A stretch of DNA of 64,000 nt from Mucilaginibacter corticis (GTDB taxonomy: Bacteria > Bacteroidota > Bacteroidia > Sphingobacteriales > Sphingobacteriaceae), in contig NZ_VLPK01000001.1 of the NCBI RefSeq assembly GCF_007558865.1, positions 496,001-560,000 on the forward strand, given 5' to 3'. The position numbers were made by a program, and so were the translations under genes. This document shows positions 55,134-64,000 of this stretch, piece after piece. The notes beneath the pieces are model-generated. The model saw only the letters and a list, made by a program, of their open reading frames with translations, was not told the DNA's origin and made no database searches. Positions within the stretch are counted from its first letter, which is position 1; each line of letters starts with the position of its first letter.

Positions 55134-55971
55134 AACAGATAATTAAGTATTAACTGATTAAAAAACTGTTTATTAATTGTTTGTGTAGTAGGATATTTAA
55201 TATCAGGCACAATAAAATTAGTCAATCAATAAAGAAAGATTAATTTATTATACCGGAATTGAAATACAGAATCTCTTTAGCTGGCTTAGACTATCAAAAT
55301 TTAGCCGAAAAAGAATCAATACTAACACCCGTCAGTAGGTTCTTTTCCAGTAATTGATAGTAAGCAGTGCCGGGAGGATTCACTCCAAAGGGTTTTTGTA
55401 AAATTTTGATCATAGCTGGTTTATAATAGTAAATAAATTGATTTGTATTGGGCAACAAAAATGTAATTGGTATACTTCTAATTGGTTCGAAAATAGGCAA
55501 CCGCTCTTGCTATCTGCTATTCTCTTAGACAATGATACAAATAATAATTTGATATGTTCCAAATAAATTTTAAATTATTCTTAAAAATTCTTGAAAAAAG
55601 GGCAAAAACTATGGTTTTGTATAGAAAAGTAGAATTATCAACTGTGCGCCTCTCAAAAATCAATCTAAAATGCGTCTACAAATTAGTACACGACACTATG
55701 TGTTAACTACTTAGGCACAAAACCGCTGTTTTTTAAACCGTGTAAAATCAGTTTATTCAAAATCAAAGTTTACAAGTATCTGGGTAGTCTAATTTGATAG
55801 CCATATTATTAGTTTGCTTATATAAAATAGCTCTTAATAAAATTCTTTCCATTATTATTTTTTTTCTATCAAAAAATTTATGTTTTTTTACAGTATTAAC
55901 CTAATGAAAAATTACAGACGTGTTACCCTTGGCATATCTGTGTGACCTATAACTAACCTATTACCTACATT
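55134..55971. other. long AT-rich divergent intergenic region
   Basis: An 838-bp spacer between the SusCD operon and the divergent MG2/plug gene. It holds no convincing gene (a 68-codon minus-strand ORF at 55294-55500 has no recognisable features) and no strong hairpin. It must contain two promoters, but a clear TAnnTTTG box was not seen on either strand. The length suggests room for regulator sites. Confidence 0.5.
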
Positions 55972-58713
55972 ATGAAATTAAACAAGCTTTTTCTTAAGAT
56001 CGGACTGTGCTGTTCGGTATTGTTATTTTTTGCTTTTATCCCTAAAGGCGATGATCCTGTTGACAAATTAGTTGCAGCCTTACAAAAGTGGACAGACTCG
56101 TCTCCGCAGGAAAAAGTATACCTGCATATGGATAAACCATATTATGCACTGGGTGATACTATATGGTTTAAAGGCTATGTAACCGTAGGAAGCCGGCACC
56201 AGCTTTCTGCTTTAAGCGGTGCTTTATATGTAGATCTGATCACAGATAGGGATTCTTTAGTTAAAACATTAAAGCTGCCTATAACCACCGGCATGGTAGA
56301 GGGGGATTTTATTTTGGACGATGATTTAAGGCAAGGCAATTATCGCGTACGCGCTTACACCCAATGGATGCGTAATGCCGGGCCCGATTATTTTTTTGAT
56401 AAAACTTTTACAGTTGGCGACCTGGCAAGTAATGATATTGTATCAAAAGTAAATTATCAATATAAAGGCACAGAAAATAAACCAGTTTTAATTGCCTTGT
56501 TAAACTACACCACACAAGATGGCAAAGCACTTGCCATCCGTGATGTACATTACGACATAGTAATTAACAATAAATCTGTATATACAAGAACAGAAAAGAC
56601 CAATGCCTTAGGAACGCTGCAGGTTACGGTTGAAAATGACCACCATGTTGATTTGAACGGGTCATACATAAGAACGATAATTACAGGAGACGACAAACAA
56701 CCTGTTACGCGGGATTTCCCTTTAAAAGCTGCACTATCACAAAGCGATATACAATTCTTTCCTGAAAGCGGCAACCTGGTTAATGGGGTATCATCACATG
56801 TTGGTTTTAAAGCCGTTGGGATAGATGGCCTGGGTGTGGCTGTTAAAGGCACAGTGGTTGATGAGGCAGGCAATGAAGTTGCTACCATTGAGACCCTGCA
56901 TGCCGGCATGGGTAGTTTTTCTTTAAGACCAGAAACCGGAAAATCATATAGTGCCAAGATCAGCTTTCCTGATGGCAGCAACAAAACATTTGCATTACCA
57001 AAAGCAATAGATGATGGTTTTGTATTAAGCGTTGCCCAACCCAATAAGGATAGTATACTTGTAAGAATAGGCGCATCAGCCAACCAGGTAACACAAGCGC
57101 CAACACTAAGCTTTATTGCGCAAACCAGTGGTGAAGTAATTGTAGCGTCACCGGTAAAAATAGGCAGAGCAAGTACTTCTATCTGGTTAGAGAAAAAACT
57201 GTTTCCAACCGGCATCACGCAGTTCACTATTTTTAATGCTACAGGCGAACCATTAAATGAACGTGTGGCTTTTGTTAAAAGCAATGATATCATGAAGCTT
57301 GATGTTAAAAGCCCGAAAAACAGCTATAACAGTAAAGAGCCTATAAAAATAGATCTTGAAGCAAAAGATAGTAAGGGCAAAGGCGCCTTTGGCGGAAACT
57401 TCTCTGTATCAGTAATCGACGAAACCAAATTACCTGTAAATGAAAATGATGTAACCACAATTTTTTCAAGCATCTTGCTTTCTTCTGACTTGAAAGGCTA
57501 CATTGAAAAACCGAACTATTATTTTGCGAATGAGGGCGAAGACGTTGAAAAAGCTTTAGATAATTTGATGCTGACCCAGGGTTATCGCAGGTTTACCTGG
57601 AAAGAGATAATTAATCCCACAAATAAAAACCCGATTTTCCCTGCAGAACCATTGACTGCAACAATATCCGGAAGTGTTACCACCCTTGGTAATAAAATAC
57701 TGCCAAATGCTAATGTTAGCTTGCTGTCAATGAGAGGAAATCTTGCTGAAACCGCTACTACTGATGCAACAGGGCATTTCAAATTTGATAAAATATTTTT
57801 ACGTGACAGCCTTAAAGTTACCGTTCAGGCCCGAACCGCAAAAAACAGTGACCATGCAATCCTCACTTTAGATACACTTCCAAGGCTCAGGATTAACAAA
57901 AATAAAAACTTTCCTGATCTGAGTACTGATATTGATGGAACGTTAAAGGCCTATCTTGAAAACGGCAAGAAACTGGATGACATTTACGAAAAATCAGGCC
58001 AGTTGAATAAAGTACAAAGATTACGCGAAGTACGTATCAGGGCAAGAAAAACAAGGGAAGATGCCAATATCACGCCGCAAGGCATGTTTAAAATACCTGA
58101 AGGATCCGCTGATCAGGTAATAACAATTCAGGATGCTTCAGATTATATCAACCTTGGACAAGCCCTGGAAGGCAGATTACCCGGCATAAGCATTGAATCT
58201 GTGCAAGGCTACAGTACTATTAAACTTATAGGTTCAACGCTGGGTGGCAATGTAGTACAACTTATTGTTGACGGAAGAAAAATCACTACTGCGGATGAGG
58301 TATCAGAAATATTAGAAGGCAGTATTCTGCCGGAAGACGTAGCGAAGATTGAGATGGCAAGAACAAATCAGGCAATGGTGAGCGTTTTAGGCGGGCCATC
58401 AATTCTTATTCTTACTAAGTTAGGTACTGCACGTAAACAATATAATCCAAGTGTTATAAACTTTTCGCCAAAAGGCTTTAACAAGGTGCGTGAGTTTTAT
58501 TCACCTAAATACGGAACTTCGGGAAATGACGATAAATTGCCGGACTTACGTTCAACTGTTTATTGGAACCCAAATTTGAAAACAGATGTTAACGGTCAAA
58601 CATCGTTTAGCTTCTTCAATGCTGACGGACCAGGCTCATACGCTGTTGTGGTAGAAGGCATCAATGCCGCCGGCGAACTTGGCCGTAAAGTATATAACTA
58701 CACCGTCAAGTAA
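55972..58713 (+). CDS. MG2-domain protein with carboxypeptidase-like and TonB-plug domains, no barrel
   Basis: A 913-residue secreted protein. After a signal peptide (1-25), an MG2/alpha-2-macroglobulin-like domain (about 45-150) shows KVYLHMDKPYYALGDTIWFKG; more Ig-like modules follow; a carboxypeptidase-regulatory-like domain lies near 563-625 (TISGSVTTLGNKILPNANVS); a TonB-receptor plug lies near 725-810 (LGQALEGRLPGISIESVQGY, VVQLIVDGRKI, ILPEDVAKIEMARTNQ); the C-terminus (SFFNADGPGSYAVVVEGI) is another beta-domain. No barrel strands follow the plug, so it cannot itself be a channel. The type is widespread in Bacteroidota; its function is unknown to me. Confidence 0.85.
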   Translation: MKLNKLFLKIGLCCSVLLFFAFIPKGDDPVDKLVAALQKWTDSSPQEKVYLHMDKPYYALGDTIWFKGYVTVGSRHQLSALSGALYVDLITDRDSLVKTLKLPITTGMVEGDFILDDDLRQGNYRVRAYTQWMRNAGPDYFFDKTFTVGDLASNDIVSKVNYQYKGTENKPVLIALLNYTTQDGKALAIRDVHYDIVINNKSVYTRTEKTNALGTLQVTVENDHHVDLNGSYIRTIITGDDKQPVTRDFPLKAALSQSDIQFFPESGNLVNGVSSHVGFKAVGIDGLGVAVKGTVVDEAGNEVATIETLHAGMGSFSLRPETGKSYSAKISFPDGSNKTFALPKAIDDGFVLSVAQPNKDSILVRIGASANQVTQAPTLSFIAQTSGEVIVASPVKIGRASTSIWLEKKLFPTGITQFTIFNATGEPLNERVAFVKSNDIMKLDVKSPKNSYNSKEPIKIDLEAKDSKGKGAFGGNFSVSVIDETKLPVNENDVTTIFSSILLSSDLKGYIEKPNYYFANEGEDVEKALDNLMLTQGYRRFTWKEIINPTNKNPIFPAEPLTATISGSVTTLGNKILPNANVSLLSMRGNLAETATTDATGHFKFDKIFLRDSLKVTVQARTAKNSDHAILTLDTLPRLRINKNKNFPDLSTDIDGTLKAYLENGKKLDDIYEKSGQLNKVQRLREVRIRARKTREDANITPQGMFKIPEGSADQVITIQDASDYINLGQALEGRLPGISIESVQGYSTIKLIGSTLGGNVVQLIVDGRKITTADEVSEILEGSILPEDVAKIEMARTNQAMVSVLGGPSILILTKLGTARKQYNPSVINFSPKGFNKVREFYSPKYGTSGNDDKLPDLRSTVYWNPNLKTDVNGQTSFSFFNADGPGSYAVVVEGINAAGELGRKVYNYTVK

Positions 58714-58724
58714 AAATACCGATA

Positions 58725-58784
58725 GTTATTAAGCTAAAAAGGGTGCAAAAAGTTTCATTTTTGCGCCCTTTTTAGCTTAATAAC
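58725..58784. terminator. bidirectional terminator, 27-bp stem
   Basis: The arms at 58725-58751 and 58758-58784 are inverse complements over 27 bp with one mismatch (G-U in RNA); the core is AAAAAGGGTGCAAAAA and the loop GTTTCA. A-rich and T-rich flanks serve both strands. It lies 11 bp after the MG2/plug stop and 25 bp beyond the convergent frameshifted kinase gene. Confidence 0.9.
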
Positions 58785-58809
58785 TTAATAATAGAGAATC
58801 AAACTATAA

Positions 58810-59303
58810 CTATTGACTAATAATTTCATGAATCTGCATCGGTGTTTTTGAAGCATCTATGAACGGGATATTTTTTTCTCGTGCCATTTGTTCGAGCCAT
58901 GCACCCCATACAACAGGACCATTATCGTTAGCACCCATAAGCGGATTAGGGCGTAACGGGCTTTTCAATCGTTCCATTTGTAATTCAGGGTCAATTTTAA
59001 GAAAGTATACCTTATCAAACAGCTCAAACATGTCTGAAACATTGCCTGATCCGCCAAATACATATACCTCAGAAAATTCTCGTAAAAAATTATCCAGGAA
59101 TTTCCTGCTCCATAAAAAAGAGTAACTGTTGCTTATAGCTTCGTTAGCCGTATGTGGTGCAGCAACTTTTTTACCGCTTTTATCATACCAGTTTGATAAC
59201 CTTCAATATCATCAGCATCAAAAGCATTTATTTCTGCTTGTTGAAGTGCTTTAGCCACAAACGTTTTACCTGAGCCTGATGGCCCAATAATTAAAACTTT
59301 CAT
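58810..59303 (-). pseudogene. P-loop nucleotide kinase-like gene with single-base frameshift
   Basis: From ATG 59303 the frame gives MKVLIIGPSGSGKTFVAKAL (Walker A, 7-14) and DADDIEG, then runs into a stop near 59136. In the next frame coding resumes at once (LSNWYDKSGKKVAAPHTANE) and continues to the TAG at 58810 (DKVYFLKIDPELQMERLKSP). Adding one base at about 59200 (GAAGGTTATC) restores a 164-residue adenylate/gluconate-kinase-like protein. It is either a recent pseudogene or a sequencing error; conserved residues on both sides of the break argue that the lesion is new. Substrate unknown. Confidence 0.8.
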
Positions 59304-59345
59304 ATGCAATAATATTCCAGGTAATTAATCAATTATCCATAACAA

Positions 59346-59381
59346 CACAAGCGCCTTATAATTTAAAATAAGACGCTTGTG
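59346..59381 (-). terminator. probable terminator of GH125 gene
   Basis: CACAAGCGCCTTAT (59346-59359) and ATAAGACGCTTGTG (59368-59381) pair over 14 bp with one mismatch around an 8-base AT loop. It begins 25 bp after the GH125 stop. The T tract is weak (TTGTTATGG). Confidence 0.6.
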
Positions 59382-59405
59382 ATTTATATCTAAACAACTG
59401 TATAA

Positions 59406-60818
59406 TTAAGCCAGTAATTGCGGCTTCTTTTTATAGGTTTCCCATAAAAACTCGCCAAATAATGTATTTGCCCAGGCAAACCATGGGCGGCTAAAATGCT
59501 TAGCGTCATCTTTATGGAACGACTCGTGCATAAAACCAGTACCTGCATTGCTGCTTTTCAGCATAGCTATACAATGCTTAATTTCCTGATCATTAGTACT
59601 GGTTAAGCCGCGCATAATAATACCTAATGGCCAGATCATATCTTTACCGGCATGTGGGCCGCCAATACCTTCGCCGGCTTTTCCTTTAAAAAAGAACGGG
59701 TTATTTAATGACAGCAGCATTTTACGGGTATTTTGATACACCGGGTCTGTTACCGGTACAGCATCAAGATAAGGCAACCCTAAAAGACTTGGTACGTTTG
59801 CGTCGTCCATTAAGTTGAAGCTGCCATAACCATTCACCTCATAAGCATAGATCCTGCCGTAAGAAGGATGATTAATGATAGCATATTTTTTTAACGCGGC
59901 ATCCACTTCTGCAGCAAGGGCCCTAAGCTCAGCCGCAAGCGCTGCATCTTTACTAATGGCACTCACCATCTCTGCGGCATGTTTTAAGCTCACCACGGCA
60001 AAGAAATTGGACGGTACGAGGTACATATAGATCGTTGCATCATCACTTGGGCGAAAAGCAGAGCATATCAAACCATTTGGCTTTACAGGGTAGCCATACC
60101 CGTTCATGGGTACGCCATCTGTAGCCCATGCGGTTTTACGTTGAAAGCTGTATGGCCCCTGGTTTTGTTTACGCTGTTGCTCCTTAAAGGTTTTTAAAGT
60201 AAGCGCTATGGCCGACTTCCATTTTGCATCAAACGGAGTAGTATCACCAGTTACTTTCCAGTATTTGTAGGCAAGCCTGATAGGGTAGCATAATGAGTCT
60301 ATCTCCCACTTACGCTCGTGCAGGCCCGGCTGCATTTTGGTTTCGTCTTTTGACCACTCTCCTACTTTGTTAGGATCATCGTAAAAAGCGTTTGCATAAG
60401 GATCTTTCAATACGCAGGTAGCCTGGTGATTAATAACACCGGCAACTAATTGTTGCAGCTTTTTATCCTGCTTTATAAAATCAAGATATGGATATACCTG
60501 CGCGCTGCTATCGCGTAGCCACATAGCATCAATATCACCGGTTATTACATAACTATCTGGTTTGCCATCTTTTTCCGTGAAAGTTACCGTGGTATCTAAA
60601 GTATTAGGAAAGCAATTGTTAAAAAGCCAGGTTAATTCTTTATCCTTTACATTTTTGCTAAACTCTGTAATAGCTTTTTCTACAGACTCGCTGCTAAAAT
60701 TTCTTTTAGTAGTCCTTACCACCGGGTAGCCGGTTTCAGTAGCAAATGCAGGTATCTTACTAAGCACTAAAGCTGTGCCCAGCAAGCCGGTGTTTTTCAT
60801 GAAAGTTCTTCTTTGCAT
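59406..60818 (-). CDS. GH125 exo-alpha-1,6-mannosidase, exported
   Basis: A 470-residue metal-independent glycoside hydrolase of family 125, which removes terminal alpha-1,6-linked mannose by inversion. The RR-containing leader (MQRRTFMKNTGLLGTALVL) suggests Tat or Sec export. Family marks: SYVITGDIDAMWLRDSSAQV (substrate-binding Arg/Asp), HERKWEIDSLCYPIRLAY (near 165-182, bearing the expected catalytic Asp), FRPSDDATIYMYLVPSN, GGPHAGKDMIWPLG and GTGFMHESFHKDDA (the Glu being the probable base). Length matches the family. It stands alone between terminators; its closeness to the SusCD operon does not by itself prove shared function. Confidence 0.93.
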   Translation of the reverse strand: MQRRTFMKNTGLLGTALVLSKIPAFATETGYPVVRTTKRNFSSESVEKAITEFSKNVKDKELTWLFNNCFPNTLDTTVTFTEKDGKPDSYVITGDIDAMWLRDSSAQVYPYLDFIKQDKKLQQLVAGVINHQATCVLKDPYANAFYDDPNKVGEWSKDETKMQPGLHERKWEIDSLCYPIRLAYKYWKVTGDTTPFDAKWKSAIALTLKTFKEQQRKQNQGPYSFQRKTAWATDGVPMNGYGYPVKPNGLICSAFRPSDDATIYMYLVPSNFFAVVSLKHAAEMVSAISKDAALAAELRALAAEVDAALKKYAIINHPSYGRIYAYEVNGYGSFNLMDDANVPSLLGLPYLDAVPVTDPVYQNTRKMLLSLNNPFFFKGKAGEGIGGPHAGKDMIWPLGIIMRGLTSTNDQEIKHCIAMLKSSNAGTGFMHESFHKDDAKHFSRPWFAWANTLFGEFLWETYKKKPQLLA

Positions 60819-61141
60819 AATTATTTAAGTTGAATACTAAGGTTATAACCGATGTGGGTAGTAATCTTTGTTGTATGGCAAACTAATTTACCATAACAAT
60901 TGAAGCAGCCCGGCATGCAAATTATCAGCCTTTTATTTACAGACTATGATTTAAAAAGTTATTTTTAGGATTTTGGCCTTGGTTAGAAATTCAAAAACTC
61001 TCCAATACTAAAAACTTTACCCCATTAAAGCAAATTATATTTAATCTATAGAAAGCATGTAAAACCAAGCTTAGTGAAGCATTAAACAACAAAGGCCTTA
61101 ACTATATAGATTAAGGCCTTTGTTGTTTAATATCTTGATAC
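60819..61141. other. intergenic region upstream of GH125 gene
   Basis: A 323-bp gap. Apart from the terminator at 61081-61131 it contains AT-rich sequence without ORFs. The promoter of the GH125 gene should lie here; no clear TAnnTTTG match was found. Confidence 0.55.
61081..61131 (-). terminator. intrinsic terminator after dehydratase gene
   Basis: The arms 61081-61101 and 61111-61131 are perfect 21-bp inverse complements (core AACAAAGGCCTTAA) with a 9-base loop, 10 bp past the stop at 61142. It is the end of the surface-polysaccharide transcript. Confidence 0.88.
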
Positions 61142-63046
61142 TTATTGCAGTAATATATTTTTGTTGATGTCGAGCTGCTCATAAGCAGAGTTCTTACTAA
61201 TAAACTCCGGAACAATCTCCTTCATTTTAGTAACAATAGCCATTTCGCTATCTTGTTTGATTAATTCTAACAACTCGTCGATATTATCTATCACTTCTTT
61301 GTATGGATATGTTATAACTTTTGATATTCTTATCTTCTCATGATGGGTAGGCATGGTGCTTTCGCCATCATTTAATAGTTCTTCATACAGCTTTTCGCCC
61401 GGGCGTAATCCTGAGAAAGCTATCTTTATGTCTTTATCAGGTTGCAATCCGGCAAGTTTGATCATTTTGGTAGCCAAGTCTGTAATCTTAACCGGCTCGC
61501 CCATGTCAAAAATAAATATCTCACCACCTACACCCATTGTACCGGCTTCAAGCACTAATTGCACAGCCTCCGGTATGGTCATAAAGTACCGCGTAATTTC
61601 CGGATGGGTTACAGTAATAGGCCCGCCTTTCTGTATCTGTGCCTGGAAACGTGGAATAACCGAGCCGTTAGATCCTAATACATTACCAAATCTGGTGGTT
61701 ATAAAGCGTGTATCTGAGGTGTTTCTTAACGCCTGAATATAGATTTCAGCAATTCGCTTTGTAGCACCCATAATATTCGATGGGTTTACAGCTTTATCTG
61801 TTGAAACCATTACAAACTTTTTGGTACCAAATTCAATAGCAAGGTCGGCAACATTTTTAGTCCCCATCACATTAGCACCAATAGCCACTGAAGGATTTTC
61901 CTCCATCATTGGAACATGTTTATAAGCCGCAGCGTGATATACCACTTCAGGATACAGCTCACTAAATAATTTGTACATACGCTGATGATTGCGCACGTCA
62001 CCTATAAATATTTTTGTAGTAATATCCGGGAATTTTTCTTCAACAAAAAGTTGCATATCATGCAACGGAGATTCTGCCTGATCGCATAATATTACTAATG
62101 CCGGTTTGTATTGTAGTACTTGTTTTACTATTTCTGAACCGATAGATCCCGCAGCGCCTGTAACCAATACTCTCTTACCATAAATATCCTTTGAAATACT
62201 TGTAGTATCTATCTTAATAGGTTTACGCTGTAAAAGATCTTCGATCTTAAGGTCCTTGATCTGACTAAGGTTTAACTTACCGTAGATCCATTGATCAGCT
62301 GGTGGCACAGTTAAAACTTGAATACCCAGCACTAAACATTCTTCAAGAGCAGCTTTCTTATCAGCCTCACCAAGTTGTTTATTGATCGTTATCAATTTTT
62401 CTACCTTATGCTTTTTCATCAGCTTAGGCAACTTAGTGAAATTATAGATTTTAACCCCACTAATTTCTTTATTGATCCTGTTAGTATTATCCTCAACAAA
62501 GCCAATTATCGAGAAATTAGAATTGCTACTATTTTCAAGGGCCTGTTTAATTAAAATAGCTTCAGTATCAGAGCCATAAATTACAACGGCTACTTTTTTA
62601 CCGTTAGAATAATTGGTGATATAAGAGTAAGTGCTTTTTGCGGCTGCCCTTAACAATATGAGTAAAGTACTTGATACAGAGAAATTAACTAAAGTTATCG
62701 AAGTAATATTTACCGGATTAGCCGTATAATGAGGGATGATCCATACATAAGCTACTACCATGTATATCACACTGCTTATAAATGCTGAACCAAATATCCG
62801 CAGCATGTCACGGGTATTAGAATAGCGGATAAGGCCGGTATGTATGCGCATTGCAAACATAACTACAGCTGCAATTGTAAGATATGAAGTTGTATATATA
62901 AAGAAATATCCCCTTAAAATATTAACAAATTCAAAACGATGAACGATAAAATAAGACGTTGAAAATGACCAGGCAACTATAAAAAGGTCAAGGATCATGA
63001 TCATCCACCGGGGTATAACCTTATTAAAGAGTAAATAATCTTTCAT
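61142..63046 (-). CDS. membrane nucleotide-sugar 4,6-dehydratase (PglF/WbpM/CapD type)
   Basis: A 634-residue protein acting on UDP-GlcNAc-like sugars to give the 4-keto-6-deoxy product, the first step to bacillosamine- or quinovosamine-type sugars. Four N-terminal membrane helices (about 15-115), a CoA-binding-like Rossmann domain (about 140-250), and the SDR domain with VLVTGAAGSIGSEIV (near 293-308), HAAAYKHVPMMEENP and STDKAVNPSNIMGATKR (near 415; the TDK triplet sits at the catalytic site of this class). Length is typical. The DegT aminotransferase gene upstream on the same strand uses exactly this kind of 4-keto product, supporting the assignment. Confidence 0.93.
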   Translation of the reverse strand: MKDYLLFNKVIPRWMIMILDLFIVAWSFSTSYFIVHRFEFVNILRGYFFIYTTSYLTIAAVVMFAMRIHTGLIRYSNTRDMLRIFGSAFISSVIYMVVAYVWIIPHYTANPVNITSITLVNFSVSSTLLILLRAAAKSTYSYITNYSNGKKVAVVIYGSDTEAILIKQALENSSNSNFSIIGFVEDNTNRINKEISGVKIYNFTKLPKLMKKHKVEKLITINKQLGEADKKAALEECLVLGIQVLTVPPADQWIYGKLNLSQIKDLKIEDLLQRKPIKIDTTSISKDIYGKRVLVTGAAGSIGSEIVKQVLQYKPALVILCDQAESPLHDMQLFVEEKFPDITTKIFIGDVRNHQRMYKLFSELYPEVVYHAAAYKHVPMMEENPSVAIGANVMGTKNVADLAIEFGTKKFVMVSTDKAVNPSNIMGATKRIAEIYIQALRNTSDTRFITTRFGNVLGSNGSVIPRFQAQIQKGGPITVTHPEITRYFMTIPEAVQLVLEAGTMGVGGEIFIFDMGEPVKITDLATKMIKLAGLQPDKDIKIAFSGLRPGEKLYEELLNDGESTMPTHHEKIRISKVITYPYKEVIDNIDELLELIKQDSEMAIVTKMKEIVPEFISKNSAYEQLDINKNILLQ

Positions 63047-63356
63047 AAGTGAGACTTAATGTTTTTAGTTTAAAACATTTAACGCAAAGGTATATCTTTT
63101 TGTTTAAAAAATCTTTAATATTACCAACAACTCTTTGGTTAACAGTAATTTAATATGATGCACATCACAGAAAAATATTGTAAATCATTGTTTTAAAGAC
63201 AGTTATAATAGCATCATAAATTTTATATGTAGCTAACCGCTTGGCGAAATATTTATTAATATTTATTAACATTTATTAAAATATATTAAACAGCAGTATA
63301 ATTTAACATATTAAAAACACTAATTCTACCTCGTGGTTAATGCTGCTTAATTATGA
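63047..63356. other. AT-rich intergenic region with short tandem repeats
   Basis: A 310-bp gap between two minus-strand genes. It contains the promoter-like box at 63085-63092 and, at about 63249-63290, four imperfect copies of an ATTTATTAAT-like unit. No gene was seen. Confidence 0.6.
63085..63092 (-). promoter_or_regulatory. Bacteroidota-type -7 box of dehydratase gene
   Basis: TACCTTTG on the minus strand is an exact TAnnTTTG match, the -7 element of the Bacteroidota primary sigma factor, 38 bp before the ATG at 63046. A convincing -33 TTG at the usual spacing was not seen. Confidence 0.5.
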
Positions 63357-64000
63357 CTACTGTTGCTGAAAAACATTCTTTATAATATCAATTACGCGTT
63401 GAACTTCAACTTCGGTAAGATTTGATCCGGAAGGAAGACACAATCCTTTGTTAAACAACTCTTCACTTGTACCGTCAATATATGAAGGGCAATCTTCAAA
63501 TACGGGCTGTAAATGCATCGGTTTCCATAATGGCCTTGACTCAATATTATCTTTTTCTAATTCCAGCCTTATAGTTTCTCTTGTGATGCCATCCGACTTA
63601 GATGGATCAATTAAAATAGTACTCAGCCAGCGATTGCTAAAATAACTTGCCGGTTCAGGCAAAAAAGATATTGCAGCTATATCGGCTAATTGTTCTGTAT
63701 AAGTTTTATAAACGTTCCTGCGTTTTGCGATATGGTCTTCTAAAACCATCATTTGCCCACGCCCAATGCCGGCACAAACATTACTCATTCTGTAATTATA
63801 TCCAATTTGCGAGTGTTGATAATGTGGTGCGGCATCACGTGCCTGGGTTGCTAAAAACCGAGCCTTTTCAACAAATTGTTTATTATCAGATATTATTGCA
63901 CCACCACCGCTTGTAGTAATAATTTTATTGCCATTAAATGATAATATACCTATCGCACCTAAAGTACCGGCTGCTTTTCCGTTTACTGTTGACCCCAAAG
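63357..64000 (-). CDS. DegT/DnrJ/EryC1 aminotransferase, N-terminus outside window
   Basis: The C-terminal 213 residues or so of a PLP-dependent sugar aminotransferase. Reading is open to the window edge, so roughly 160 residues are missing. LGAIGILSFNGNKIITTSGGG holds the internal-aldimine Lys (GNK), followed by IGYNYRMSNVCAGIGRGQM and a C-terminal SRPLWKPMHLQPVF substrate loop, the pattern of PglE/LegC-like enzymes that aminate 4-keto nucleotide sugars. Together with the dehydratase gene it suggests synthesis of a diamino- or amino-deoxy sugar for surface polysaccharide or glycoprotein. Confidence 0.92.
   Translation of the reverse strand, partial: LGSTVNGKAAGTLGAIGILSFNGNKIITTSGGGAIISDNKQFVEKARFLATQARDAAPHYQHSQIGYNYRMSNVCAGIGRGQMMVLEDHIAKRRNVYKTYTEQLADIAAISFLPEPASYFSNRWLSTILIDPSKSDGITRETIRLELEKDNIESRPLWKPMHLQPVFEDCPSYIDGTSEELFNKGLCLPSGSNLTEVEVQRVIDIIKNVFQQQ

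Noticed and set aside
55294..55500. 68-codon minus-strand ORF in the long intergenic region
   Set aside because: No signal peptide, membrane segment or known motif, and AT-rich surroundings without a ribosome binding site; likely chance.
56550..57293. 247-codon ORF antisense to the MG2/plug gene
   Set aside because: It overlaps well-supported coding sequence entirely; low-complexity Leu/Ser/Pro composition typical of a shadow frame.
63249..63290. ATTTATTAAT-like tandem units as a CRISPR or iteron array
   Set aside because: Units are short, imperfect and pure AT without spacers or an adjacent rep or cas gene.

Overview
The window reads as the chromosome of a Bacteroidota member, most likely family Sphingobacteriaceae (Mucilaginibacter/Pedobacter type). 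The reasons are two SusC/SusD pairs, many lipoproteins with a Cys at residue 16-25 after a short leader, DUF-type accessory lipoproteins typical of this phylum (fasciclin, DUF5007, DUF5008, DUF1735), tandem FtsX/MacB permeases of about 800 residues, weak ribosome binding sites and one TAnnTTTG-type -7 box. The genus is inference; no rRNA or tRNA gene was seen.

Left region (1-30156), an exporter locus with its own regulator. After the end of a histidine kinase and a small membrane ORF, an NtrB/NtrC-like two-component pair (1116-3804, minus strand) is divergent from a long plus-strand cluster: periplasmic adaptor (4066), ABC ATPase (5360), nine consecutive ABC permeases (6133-27909), a second ABC ATPase (28035) and a TolC-type outer-membrane protein (28714-30156). 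The permeases are clearly paralogous. They have nearly identical C-termini and start regions, and fall into two subfamilies. Upstream of both the adaptor and the second ATPase I find the same tandem enhancer-like motif (TGTATC-N5-CGWACA plus a second copy 21-22 bp on), about 60 bp ahead of a sigma-54-like -24/-12 element. This suggests that the adjacent sigma-54-dependent regulator switches on both ends of the array. The assembly would be a MacA-MacB-TolC-like tripartite exporter with nine alternative inner-membrane modules; its substrate cannot be read from sequence.

Middle region (30151-35931): a CotH-like kinase lipoprotein converging on the TolC gene, a small HTH protein behind a 14-bp perfect palindrome, a 6-bladed beta-propeller lipoprotein, a small Gly/Tyr/Pro-rich exported peptide ending in its own terminator, a GT-C membrane glycosyltransferase, and a 126-bp REP/MITE-like element.

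SusCD region (35932-55133, minus strand): an eleven-gene operon-like run, SusC-SusD-fasciclin-DUF5007 followed by SusC-SusD-fasciclin-DUF5008, then a LamG/phosphatase-like lipoprotein, a DUF1735/CBM6-like lipoprotein and a PKD/discoidin-like lipoprotein. It looks like a duplicated nutrient-uptake or surface-binding module with no recognisable hydrolase, sigma/anti-sigma pair or hybrid sensor. A strong terminator closes it at 35879-35907.

Right region (55972-64000): a divergent MG2/TonB-plug protein, a frameshifted P-loop kinase-like gene, a GH125 alpha-mannosidase, and the beginning of a surface-polysaccharide cluster (PglF/WbpM-like nucleotide-sugar 4,6-dehydratase and a DegT-family aminotransferase cut by the window edge).
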